This document shows positions 1-5,894 of a DNA stretch of 7,364 bases, in pieces. Under the pieces are notes generated by a model. The model was not told the DNA's origin and made no database searches. It worked only from the letters and a program-made list of their open reading frames with translations. Position numbers and translations under genes: made by a program. The stretch comes from an uncultured Chloroflexota bacterium (lineage in GTDB: Bacteria; Chloroflexota; Dehalococcoidia; UBA3495), in contig CAJWBT010000112.1 of the NCBI GenBank assembly GCA_913020235.1, forward strand, positions 1-7,364. The letters run 5' to 3'. Numbering within the stretch: position 1 is the stretch's first letter; each line of letters starts with the position of its first letter.

Positions 1-283
1 CACCGCTGTCGGTGAGGACCGGCCCGCTCCAGCCCATGAACCGGTGGACGCCACCCAGACGTTGCACCGTCCCCACGCCGGGGCGCAGATACAAGTGGTA
101 GGCGTTGCATAGCAATATTTCGACACCCGCCGCCGCCACTTCCTCGGAGGTCAAGGTCTTTACGGCAGCCTGAGTGCCCACCGGCATGAACGCCGGCGTG
201 GCCAGGAGCCCATGGGGTGTTTGGAACTCCCCCACGCGGGCACTGCCTTGGTTATATTCGAGCGTGAATTGAAATTGGGACAT
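1..283 (-). CDS. tgt: Queuine tRNA-ribosyltransferase (tRNA-guanine transglycosylase), N-terminal part, cut by window edge
   Basis: Translating the minus strand from the ATG at 283-281 gives 94 residues that run off the left edge. They read as the start of bacterial Tgt: a short beta-strand lead-in, then [23 protein letters not shown] (in part) near residues 24-46, [10 protein letters not shown] near 66-75, [10 protein letters not shown] near 80-89 and LTDSG at the edge. The Asp of the TDSG motif is the conserved catalytic acid/base of the family (Asp102 in the Zymomonas enzyme). The nucleophilic Asp and the zinc site lie beyond the window. The enzyme swaps guanine 34 in the anticodon of GUN tRNAs for preQ1 as a step to queuosine, in the cytoplasm. 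The start fits known Tgt N-termini, although no clear Shine-Dalgarno precedes it. A 6-bp GC-rich hairpin lies 16 bases upstream. The next gene is divergent, about 500 bp away. Confidence 0.93.
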   Translation of the reverse strand, partial: MSQFQFTLEYNQGSARVGEFQTPHGLLATPAFMPVGTQAAVKTLTSEEVAAAGVEILLCNAYHLYLRPGVGTVQRLGGVHRFMGWSGPVLTDSG

Positions 284-783
284 GTCGATCGGTCTTGCGG
301 CCGCCATTTGCGGCCTGGATTCGTGGAATTCGCCTCGGTCAGGCCCGCTCCCAAGGCTGGCGGGCGAGTGTCATGTAGGTCCGGTCGTGGTATGATTTTC
401 CGGCGATGTGCGGACGGGAGCGCCGACAACTTCCAGGACCGTTCAAGCCAAGTGACCGCGCCTATCGTAACGTGCGGGCCGGTTTCGAAGCAAGTCGGGC
501 AATCGCCGGTACCTCAGCTACTTCGGGGCGTCGCTAGCGAGTTCTCCCACATCCATTATGAGGGTGGCAACGGTGGGCTCCCGGCAAGCTCTCGTGACAA
601 CGCCCCCCTCAGGACTGACGAAAGGCCGGATGGAGCCGGCCGATCTTGGCATGGCGGTCTGATTGGTGACCCATGTTAGCTGTTGATAACTGTAGATAAG
701 CGTCCGACGACAGGCGGCCATCGGGCGGCGACTCGAATTCCGCCCCGCACAACCCGGCCGCGGCTGGAAGAACCAGGGGCAGC
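284..783. other. Gene-free divergent region between tgt and the membrane-protein operon
   Basis: I see no convincing gene here. A 155-codon open frame at 212-679 overlaps tgt on the other strand and has no recognisable protein character. The stretch contains a GGCCGC/GCGGCC hairpin with a 5-base loop at 299-315 (the 5' leader of tgt), a T-box-like motif at 560-610, and a GGCCGG/CCGGCC hairpin at 624-641 with no T-tract. Weak promoter-like sequence for the plus-strand operon lies around 663-698 (TTGGTG, then GATAAC or TAGATA), but nothing close to consensus. The region is long enough for a structured leader upstream of the 784 gene. Confidence 0.5.
560..610 (+). promoter_or_regulatory. T-box-antiterminator-like motif (degenerate or chance)
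   Basis: GAGGG (560-564) can pair with CCCTC (606-610). It is followed by the 7-base bulge TGGCAAC (565-571), which matches the T-box antiterminator bulge TGGNACC at 6 of 7 positions. GGTG (572-575) can then pair with CGCC (601-604), the position of helix A2. That is the geometry of the element that binds the free tRNA CCA end. I could not find a convincing Stem I with specifier loop upstream, and the gene downstream encodes a membrane protein rather than an aminoacyl-tRNA synthetase. It may be a relic or chance in GC-rich sequence. Confidence 0.22.
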
Positions 784-969
784 ATGTACGATACGTTGAC
801 CGATTTCCTGAAAACCTTCAGCGCCGACCACTCCGTTCTGTGGGCGCTGCTGGTGGTAGCGTCGGTAGCCTGTACCAGCCTGGTACTGTTCGTGTTTTGG
901 GAGTCGGTGTTGCGGTTACTCTCTTCTGGGGGGCCTGTCAGAAAGGCCACCAGGCGCCGCATACGGTAG
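784..969 (+). CDS. Small single-span membrane protein, coupled to the TSUP transporter
   Basis: This is a 61-residue protein. An amphipathic N-terminal segment (residues 1-17) is followed by one hydrophobic span (about 19-39, rich in Val, Leu, Ala and Phe) and a basic tail ending in KATRRRIR, which predicts a cytoplasmic C-terminus by the positive-inside rule. AGGGG at 775-779 is a plausible ribosome-binding site 4 bases before the ATG. The stop (TAG, 967-969) is only 2 bases from the ATG of the transporter gene, which has no ribosome-binding site of its own, so translational coupling is likely. I do not recognise a named family. Its position suggests an accessory or assembly subunit of the transporter, but that is inference. 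The main alternative is a non-functional leader ORF that mainly serves coupling. Confidence 0.7.
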   Translation: MYDTLTDFLKTFSADHSVLWALLVVASVACTSLVLFVFWESVLRLLSSGGPVRKATRRRIR

Positions 970-971
970 TC

Positions 972-2012
972 ATGCATTTCCCCAACGCCGACGTGGTAAT
1001 AAGCCCGTTCCTTCTGGGGCTCCTGGGCCTGCAGGTAGGCATCCTGGGGGGATTCTTCGGCGTGGGCGGCGGGTTCCTGGTGACGGGAGGTCTGCTGGTC
1101 TTCGGAGTGCCCGCGACATTCGCCGTTGGCACCGGCCTCACCCTGATAATGGGGTCGTCCATTATCAACACGCTGAAGCACCGGCGAATGGGGAACGTGG
1201 ACTTCAAGCTGGGGTTTCTCATGGTCGGCGGCACCATACCCGCGGTGTTTGGCGCCGAGGAAGTCATCAAGCAACTGGAGTCGGCAGGCGTGGCCGGCCC
1301 GGTGATTCGCTACGTGTACGTGGTGTTTCTGGCCCTCCTGGGATCCTTCATTGTCTACGATTACCGGCGGACCCAGCGGAGGAAGGGCACCGACGCCTGC
1401 CAGGTGTCTACTGCCGGGCTGACCCTGCGGGTACAGGCGCTGAACATCGGGCCGGAACGGCTCTGGCTGCCCGGTCTTGGGTGGGTGCCGACCTACGTTG
1501 CCCTGCCGGTATCGGGAATCCGTCGCATCTCCGTGTTCATACCCATCGGCCTGGGCGCACTGATTGGGTTCTTCGCGGGCCTGCTGGGCGCAGGAGGCGG
1601 TTTTATCTTGATGCCCGCGCTGGTGTTTGTCCTGGGCATACCCACCGTAGTGGCCATAGGCACCGACCTTTTTCAGATCATCATCACGGGCACTGTGGGG
1701 ACTTTTGTGAAGTCCATGTCCAACAGCGTCGACCCCTTGATGGTGGTAATAATGCTGGCCTCCGCATCTCTGGGTTCGCAGCTTGGGACGGCAGCCACCA
1801 GGGTGGTCGATGCGAGCCGGATCAGGGCCCTGTTCGGCGTTACCATCCTGAGCGGCAGTCTGGCCGTGGCGCTGAGACAGGTGTCGGAGAGCGTTTCGAG
1901 CACCGAGTTCCTGGCCCCGGTGGCTTCGGCCGTGCTCCTGGGCTTCGCCGGCTTGATCTGCCTTGTGATTGCGGCCATGCTGATATCGGCCAAACTGAAG
2001 CGGCCGGCCTAG
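972..2012 (+). CDS. TSUP-family (sulfite exporter TauE/SafE, DUF81) membrane transporter
   Basis: This 346-residue polytopic membrane protein shows the internal duplication typical of TSUP. Repeat 1 has GGFFGVGGGFL (residues 26-36) followed by FGVPATFAVGTGL (44-56). Repeat 2 has GFFAGLLGAGGGFI (199-212) followed by LGIPTVVAIGTDL (221-233). Hydrophobic segments fall at about 11-33, 36-60, 79-97, 112-130, 187-206, 210-230, 234-247, 256-272, 284-301 and 314-340, with a hydrophilic central loop at about 131-185. Family members move sulfite, organosulfonates or related anions across the inner membrane; the substrate cannot be read from sequence. I chose the ATG at 972 because the open frame upstream of it (from 840) merely shadows the 61-residue gene in another frame. 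The gene converges on aroKB with a 47-bp gap, and its stop lies in a shared inverted repeat. Confidence 0.9.
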   Translation: MHFPNADVVISPFLLGLLGLQVGILGGFFGVGGGFLVTGGLLVFGVPATFAVGTGLTLIMGSSIINTLKHRRMGNVDFKLGFLMVGGTIPAVFGAEEVIKQLESAGVAGPVIRYVYVVFLALLGSFIVYDYRRTQRRKGTDACQVSTAGLTLRVQALNIGPERLWLPGLGWVPTYVALPVSGIRRISVFIPIGLGALIGFFAGLLGAGGGFILMPALVFVLGIPTVVAIGTDLFQIIITGTVGTFVKSMSNSVDPLMVVIMLASASLGSQLGTAATRVVDASRIRALFGVTILSGSLAVALRQVSESVSSTEFLAPVASAVLLGFAGLICLVIAAMLISAKLKRPA

Positions 2013-2069
2013 AGACGAATGAACGGCCCGGCCACCGGTCCCGGCTCGTCGCAATAACTCTAGCCGGCC
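2002..2069. terminator. Inverted repeat spanning both convergent stop codons; possible bidirectional terminator
   Basis: GGCCGGCCTAGAG (2002-2014) and CTCTAGCCGGCC (2058-2069) form a 12-bp stem with one bulged C. The TAG of the transporter (2010-2012) sits in the left arm and the TAG of aroKB (2062-2060) in the right arm. The 43-base interior can add a helix, GACGA (2014-2018) with TCGTC (2046-2050), in competition with the last base pair of the outer stem. There is no T-tract on either side, so it is not a classical intrinsic terminator. The location between convergent genes makes a termination or mRNA 3'-end role plausible. Confidence 0.45.
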
Positions 2070-3772
2070 AGCTCCCGGACGGTCGATTCCACCAGGTCCC
2101 TGGGCACATCGCTGCGCACCACGGTCTTGCCTACGTCCTCCAGCAGCACCCAACGGTTGGCGCCTCCAGCCGTCTTCTTGTCCAGGGACATGGCCCGCAG
2201 CATGCTGTCCACGGGAACGCCGCCGGCCCGGACCGGCAGGTTGAACCGCTCCAGCAGCCGGCGTTGCCGGTCCATGACCGCTTCCGGCATCAATCCCATC
2301 TCCTTGGCGATGCGGGCGGCGCCCATCATGCCGATGGACACGCCTTCACCATGAAGGAAGCGGCCGTACTCGGTGGACGACTCCAGAGCGTGTCCGATGG
2401 TGTGGCCGTAGTTGAGCTGAATGCGTATGCCCAGGGTCTCCCGCTCGTCCCGGCTTACGACCTCGGCCTTGATAGCCATGCTGCGGCGGATTACCTCAGT
2501 GGTTATCTGGGGCTCCACCGCCATCAGGGCTTCGGCGTGCTCTTCGAAAACATCCACCAGCCCGGCGTCCAAGATGAAACCGTGCTTGATCGCTTCGGCC
2601 CAGCCCTCGGAAAGCTCCCGTTTTCCCAAGGTGGAGAGGGCTTGAACGTCGGCGAAAACCCCCTCGGGCTGGTAGAAGGCGCCCACCATGTTCTTTGCCT
2701 GAGGAAGGTTGACCGCCACCTTGCCCCCGATGGAGGCGTCTACCATGGCCGCCATACTGGTTGGGACCTGGACGAAGGGCACGCCGCGCAGGAAGGTGGC
2801 CGCCACGAAACCCGCCAGGTCGCCGACTACCCCGCCGCCAACGGCGATAATCGCCTGGCCCCGCTCGGCCCGCCGTTCCAACAGCCAATCGTAGATGGCC
2901 TGGGCCAGTTGGAAGCTCTTGCTGGATTCCCCCTCGGGGATGATGAAGCAGTGGGCGTCAATGCCGCTCCGGTGCAGCGACCACTGCACCCTCCGCCCGT
3001 ATGGCCGCATGACCTTGCTATCGGTGATGATGTAGGCCGGGCTCTTGATGCCCAGGGCTGCTAGCCGATTGCCCAGGCTGTTCAGGATACCCCAGCCAGC
3101 GACTACCGGGTAGCTGCCGCCGGAGTGATGCACCACCGCGGCCAGGTCCGGGTCGTCCATGGGCCCTCCTCCACTACTGGTAGTCTCCAGCCGGCAGATC
3201 TCCAGGATTTGCCGGGCTACCTGTTCCGGCGTCAGATGGTCCGTCTCGATCGTGTGGTGGGCCTGGGCGTAGGCGCCGGCCCGCTGGGCCAGCAGGGAAC
3301 GGATCTTCGCCATCGGGTCCCCGCCCGCCAAGAGGGGGCGCACGGGCTCCCCTGACCCTGCTGCATCCCCACCTTCAGATGGGGAGGGGTCCGTTTGCGA
3401 GGAGGGACGCGTTGAGGGCTCGGTAATCCGGCGGTGAATGGTCTCGGGCCGGGCGCTGAGGTGGAACACCAGGCCGCTGGCCAGCATTCGCCCTCGGATG
3501 TCCGGGTCAACGAACGCTCCCCCTCCCGCGGCGACGATTTTCACCGGCCCAGAGCACAGGTCGCGGATGACCGAACTCTCCAGATACCGGAACGCGGCCT
3601 CTCCGGAGTCCTGAAAAATCTGGTGGATGGGCCTGCCGGCCCGCGCCACGATTTCATCGTCGGCGTCGACCAAAGGGAGGCCCGTAAGCCGCGACAGTTC
3701 CCTTCCCACACGGGTCTTGCCCGATGCCATGAATCCCACCAGGAAAATTTTCCGGGGCGTCGACAAGGGCAC
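2060..3772 (-). CDS. aroKB: Bifunctional shikimate kinase / 3-dehydroquinate synthase
   Basis: This 570-residue fusion catalyses two steps of the shikimate pathway in the cytoplasm: the DHQ synthase half makes 3-dehydroquinate from DAHP, and the kinase half phosphorylates shikimate. Kinase, residues 1-195: P-loop GFMASGKT (13-20), shikimate-binding VDADDEI (35-41), RYLES (62-66), AAGGGAF (81-87) and lid RPLLAGGDP (145-153), with an unusual insertion at about 117-143. Synthase, about 205-570: NAD-binding GGGVVGDLAGF (312-322), PTSMAAMVDASIGGK (337-351), KNMVGAFYQP (360-369), and zinc ligands by family analogy Glu393 (WAEAIKHG), His457 (NYGHTIGHA) and His474 (HGEGVSIGM). The chosen start is GTG 3772, eight bases after GGGGAGGG and close to where kinases normally begin. 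The frame stays open upstream to a GTG at 3931, but that codon lies upstream of the predicted -10 box. The TTG at 3766 is an alternative start. Thermotoga maritima has a comparable AroKB fusion. Confidence 0.95.
   Translation of the reverse strand: MPLSTPRKIFLVGFMASGKTRVGRELSRLTGLPLVDADDEIVARAGRPIHQIFQDSGEAAFRYLESSVIRDLCSGPVKIVAAGGGAFVDPDIRGRMLASGLVFHLSARPETIHRRITEPSTRPSSQTDPSPSEGGDAAGSGEPVRPLLAGGDPMAKIRSLLAQRAGAYAQAHHTIETDHLTPEQVARQILEICRLETTSSGGGPMDDPDLAAVVHHSGGSYPVVAGWGILNSLGNRLAALGIKSPAYIITDSKVMRPYGRRVQWSLHRSGIDAHCFIIPEGESSKSFQLAQAIYDWLLERRAERGQAIIAVGGGVVGDLAGFVAATFLRGVPFVQVPTSMAAMVDASIGGKVAVNLPQAKNMVGAFYQPEGVFADVQALSTLGKRELSEGWAEAIKHGFILDAGLVDVFEEHAEALMAVEPQITTEVIRRSMAIKAEVVSRDERETLGIRIQLNYGHTIGHALESSTEYGRFLHGEGVSIGMMGAARIAKEMGLMPEAVMDRQRRLLERFNLPVRAGGVPVDSMLRAMSLDKKTAGGANRWVLLEDVGKTVVRSDVPRDLVESTVRELAG
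3158..3177 (-). promoter_or_regulatory. Internal ribosome-binding site and ATG at the kinase/synthase junction
   Basis: On the minus strand GGAGGAGGG (3172-3164) is followed by CCC and an in-frame ATG (3160-3158), an almost ideal Shine-Dalgarno and spacing. The ATG is codon 205 of the fusion, exactly where a free-standing 3-dehydroquinate synthase would begin. This could give a separate 366-residue AroB in addition to the fusion, or be a relic of two formerly separate adjacent genes. Confidence 0.55.
3366..3385. repeat. Small palindromic hairpin inside the shikimate-kinase lid insertion
   Basis: TCCCCA (3366-3371) and TGGGGA (3380-3385) form a perfect 6-bp stem with an 8-base loop. It lies in the DNA coding for the Pro/Ser/Gly-rich insertion of the kinase domain (roughly 3344-3424). 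An in-frame palindrome in a low-complexity insertion resembles the way short dispersed repeats colonise coding sequence, but no second full copy is visible in this window. Confidence 0.35.
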
Positions 3773-3793
3773 TCCCTGAACCCTCCCCTCGGG

Positions 3794-3813
3794 CAGCGGT
3801 CTCGCGACCGCTG
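3794..3813. promoter_or_regulatory. Perfect 8-bp hairpin in the aroKB leader
   Basis: CAGCGGTC (3794-3801) pairs with GACCGCTG (3806-3813) around a 4-base loop. On the minus-strand transcript the hairpin ends just before the CCCGAGGGGAGGG that carries the ribosome-binding site, and about 21 bases before the GTG start. It could modulate ribosome access or be a protein-binding operator. There is no T-tract on either strand, so it is not an obvious terminator. Confidence 0.45.
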
Positions 3814-3922
3814 AAACCACCCAGGGTTTGGCCCCGCTCCGTTCTCTTCGGCGACCGGCGCGGGCCCAGACTATCCGGAGAGCGGGCGGCTGGCGTAAGG
3901 CAGATAGGAGGGCTCGGGCATC

Positions 3923-3951
3923 AACGTACACCCAGCCTGGAAAGGTGTCAA
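3923..3951 (-). promoter_or_regulatory. Sigma-70-type promoter for aroKB
   Basis: On the minus strand there is a perfect -35 box TTGACA (3951-3946), a 17-base spacer and a -10 candidate TACGTT (3928-3923). Transcription would begin near 3916, giving a leader of about 144 bases before GTG 3772. The -10 has the conserved first two and last bases only. The palindrome CAACGTTG (3949-3956) overlaps the -35 box and ACGTTG recurs at the -10, so a repressor or activator site is possible. Confidence 0.5.
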
Positions 3952-3956
3952 CGTTG

Positions 3957-4748
3957 GGTGGAGTTGCCGAGACCTACATGCTAATCTGTTCGGCCTTCGT
4001 GGTCTCCGCAGTGGTTATCTTGGCGGGCGATCGGTCCTCGAGACTTGCCGATGAGTCATTCGGCAGCGCTTGGAGGTGTCCACACCGAGGGTTCCCGATG
4101 GCTACACCCTGCCGTCGTTCACCAGTCGGGCGTATGCTTTGTGGATACCGACCTCGAATGCGCACCGCGTCATGCTCAACAACGGCGTGAGCAACGTCAG
4201 CTTGCTGCTGGTAGTAGGTTGACCACGCCATCGAACTAACGCATCGGCCTATGGGCCCAGCCACCAATTGCAATGTGCGCTGCCGTTTGGAGATCGCTCT
4301 TTCAGTTCGCCGCGGGCGGGCGCGGGCTTCTCTTAGGTTATCGCACTCGGGACAGCCGACTGCGACCAACCCGAGGCCGTGGCTGCCCAGGTCATCCCGA
4401 TCCGCAGTCTCGCCCCTCGGGCTTTACCTCGACACGGTACTCCGGGTGGCCGGAAAAAGCGACGGTCCCGAGGGGAGCTGGCCGGGGATTTGTGGCCGGA
4501 GGTCTCAAATGGACCAGACCCTGACGGGGAAATAGCAGCAAGCCTCCCCAGACGGGGAGCAGGAAATTCGGCCCAAGGCCCGGATCGGAGATCACTTGGA
4601 ATCTCCGGAAAAGCCTTTCTCACCGACAGTGGATTAGCCGGGGTCAGGAAAACTTCTGGACCGTCCGCGCAATAATGCAACCTGTCGGGGCCTGGTGGGC
4701 ACCATTGGCAGGGTTCTCGGAAACCACCTCAAGAAGAGGAAGGCGGAA
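3957..4748. other. Gene-poor divergent region between aroKB and the receiver-ATPase gene
   Basis: Several open frames cross this stretch (for example 3974-4369 minus and 4379-4675 plus), but none has recognisable motifs, a good ribosome-binding site or a consistent protein-like composition. A 48-codon frame at 4076-4222 (GTG start) looks slightly protein-like, with no identifiable family. Near its right end are three short stem-loops: GGTCT/AGACC (4501-4520), CTCCCC/GGGGAG with loop AGAC (4544-4559) and CGGAGAT/ATCTCCG (4586-4607). A -10-like AATAAT sits at 4671-4676 without a good -35. It may hold decayed genes or a structured leader. Confidence 0.4.
4671..4676 (+). promoter_or_regulatory. 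Possible -10 element upstream of the receiver-ATPase gene
   Basis: AATAAT matches TATAAT at five of six positions and lies 72 bases before the ATG at 4749. No -35 resembling TTGACA lies 16-18 bases upstream, so the support is weak. A promoter here would give a leader of roughly 65 bases. Confidence 0.25.
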
Positions 4749-5894
4749 ATGACAAAGGTACTGATAGTCGATCGAGAGCGGACCATCAGACAAGCACTGA
4801 AGGATAGCCTCAGCAAGAACGGGTATGATTTTCTTGAAGCCATCAATGGGCCGGCGGGGCTCGAGGCCGCCGGCCAAGAAGCCATCGACCTTATTCTCCT
4901 AGACGTGGATTTGCCGAAGATGGATGGCTGGGAAGTATTGACCCAGTTATAGAATGACCGCTGTACGAGATCGATCCCCGTTATCATGCTGGCCCGTTTC
5001 CCTTCGATCGAAACCGAAGCAACCAGTATGCGACTGGGGGCTGCGCATGTGATCACCAAGCCTTGGCACCCCGATAGCTTGATGACAACGATAAGGGTGG
5101 TCCTTCGCGCGGCTCAAAATGCAGCCACGGAAGAACCCCGTGCTCCCAGGGCCTCGCAAGACCCGCCCCCCGGCCGGGTGCGGCCCTCCGAGCCTCGCAA
5201 AATCATCGATACTGGGGGAGTGCTCACTCCTTTGGAAAGAGTATTGGGTGGCGGCATCCGCCAGGAGTCGCTGACCCTGCTTGAAGGAGCGACGGCGTCG
5301 GGCAAAAGCGTCGTCTGCTACTATCTCACTTATGGGTCACTCGCGGATGGCCGCGACGTCGCGTATTTCAGCTCAAAGTATGCGGCCGAAGGCTTTGTCG
5401 AGCAGATGGGCTCCCTTGGCTTGGGCGCATCAAAGGATTTTCAGGAGGACCATCTTCGCGTCTATCCTCTGAACAAGCCTGGTGTTCATGACGACCCCGC
5501 CGCTCTTCTGGCTGCGTTGAGCTCCAACATCCAACACGTTCCCGCCAACTACGGCCTTATAGTCGTTGACAACATTTCCGGCATTGCGGTGATCAGCGAA
5601 GACCGAACCATCATGGGCTTCTTCGCCGGCTGTCAGCGCCTGTGCAACGAAGGGAAAACCATCGTCGTGGTGGCCCAATCGTCGGCCTTTGATGAGCACC
5701 TGGCCCTCCGCCTTCACGGGCTGTGCAATACCCACGTCAACATAGGCATGGAGATGGTCCGAGGGAAGTTCGTGAAGACGCTAGAGGTGCGCAAAGCAAA
5801 CAACGTGGACCTGCGAATCGATAACAGGTTCAGCTTCCAGGTTGAGCCAGAGGTGGGAATCAAGATTATCCCAATGTCCCGTGTCGTCGCTTAG
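4749..5894 (+). pseudogene. Receiver domain fused to ArlH/FlaH (KaiC-like) ATPase, interrupted by one in-frame amber codon
   Basis: Read through one TAG at 4950-4952 (codon 68), this frame encodes a continuous 381-residue protein. Codons 1-122 are a CheY-like receiver: TKVLIVDRE at 2-10, phospho-acceptor Asp52 in LILLDVDLPKMDGWEVL, then after the TAG IPVIML, LGAAHVITKPW with the conserved Lys104, and the last helix. Codons 123-150 are a Pro/Arg linker. The rest is a RecA-fold ATPase: GGGI before the P-loop GATASGKS (180-187), Walker B LIVVD (270-274), and a C-terminal VEPEVGIKIIPMS (366-378) typical of archaellum ArlH/FlaH ATPases. The ATG at 4749 follows a GAGGAAGGCGGAA ribosome-binding region. 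The second acidic pocket residue is Arg9, and the usual Thr/Ser after VIML is Ala. The domain order fits phosphorylation-controlled ATPase signalling. The TAG could be a true nonsense mutation, a sequencing error, or read through. Confidence 0.82.
4986..5894 (+). CDS. ArlH/FlaH-like ATPase portion that stays open after the amber codon
   Basis: This is the longest intact frame after the stop, 302 codons from ATG 4986 (codon 80 of the parent gene). It retains the last third of the receiver, the linker and the entire ATPase domain with intact Walker A (GATASGKS) and Walker B (LIVVD). No Shine-Dalgarno precedes ATG 4986, so independent translation is doubtful unless by reinitiation. The ATPase shows no frameshift or damaged motif, so it either lost its receiver only recently or is still made. 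KaiC/ArlH relatives bind ATP and act as regulatory or motor-associated ATPases; ArlH works at the archaellum base with ArlI and ArlJ. None of those partners is in the window, so the role here is unknown. Confidence 0.6.
   Translation: MLARFPSIETEATSMRLGAAHVITKPWHPDSLMTTIRVVLRAAQNAATEEPRAPRASQDPPPGRVRPSEPRKIIDTGGVLTPLERVLGGGIRQESLTLLEGATASGKSVVCYYLTYGSLADGRDVAYFSSKYAAEGFVEQMGSLGLGASKDFQEDHLRVYPLNKPGVHDDPAALLAALSSNIQHVPANYGLIVVDNISGIAVISEDRTIMGFFAGCQRLCNEGKTIVVVAQSSAFDEHLALRLHGLCNTHVNIGMEMVRGKFVKTLEVRKANNVDLRIDNRFSFQVEPEVGIKIIPMSRVVA

Noticed and set aside
609..2153. 514-codon open frame on the minus strand over the transporter operon
   Set aside because: It is antisense to a clear TSUP membrane protein, its composition is Gln/His/Arg-rich with no motifs, and it is a shadow frame of GC-rich coding DNA.
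1481..3064. 527-codon plus-strand open frame spanning the transporter and aroKB
   Set aside because: It overlaps two well-supported genes, one antisense, and shows no recognisable domain; it is a shadow frame.
3773..3931. Upstream in-frame extension of aroKB to a GTG at 3931
   Set aside because: The extension is Arg/Ala-rich with no family counterpart, it starts upstream of the predicted -10, and the GTG at 3772 has a good ribosome-binding site at the normal kinase N-terminus.
4076..4222. 48-codon frame containing YTLPSFTSRAYALWIPTSNA
   Set aside because: It looks somewhat protein-like, but it has no proper ribosome-binding spacing, no family match I can recall, and is short; kept only as a note.
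4695..4748. Earlier ATG at 4695 as the start of the receiver gene
   Set aside because: It would add a basic, non-family 18-residue extension. Receivers begin a few residues before the KVLIVD strand, and the ATG at 4749 has a purine-rich ribosome-binding site.
4950..4952. Amber codon recoding (pyrrolysine or stop reassignment) as the explanation for the internal TAG
   Set aside because: Every visible gene in the window ends in TAG, so amber is used as a stop. Nothing resembling a pyrrolysine cassette is present, and a receiver surface position has no reason to need a special residue.
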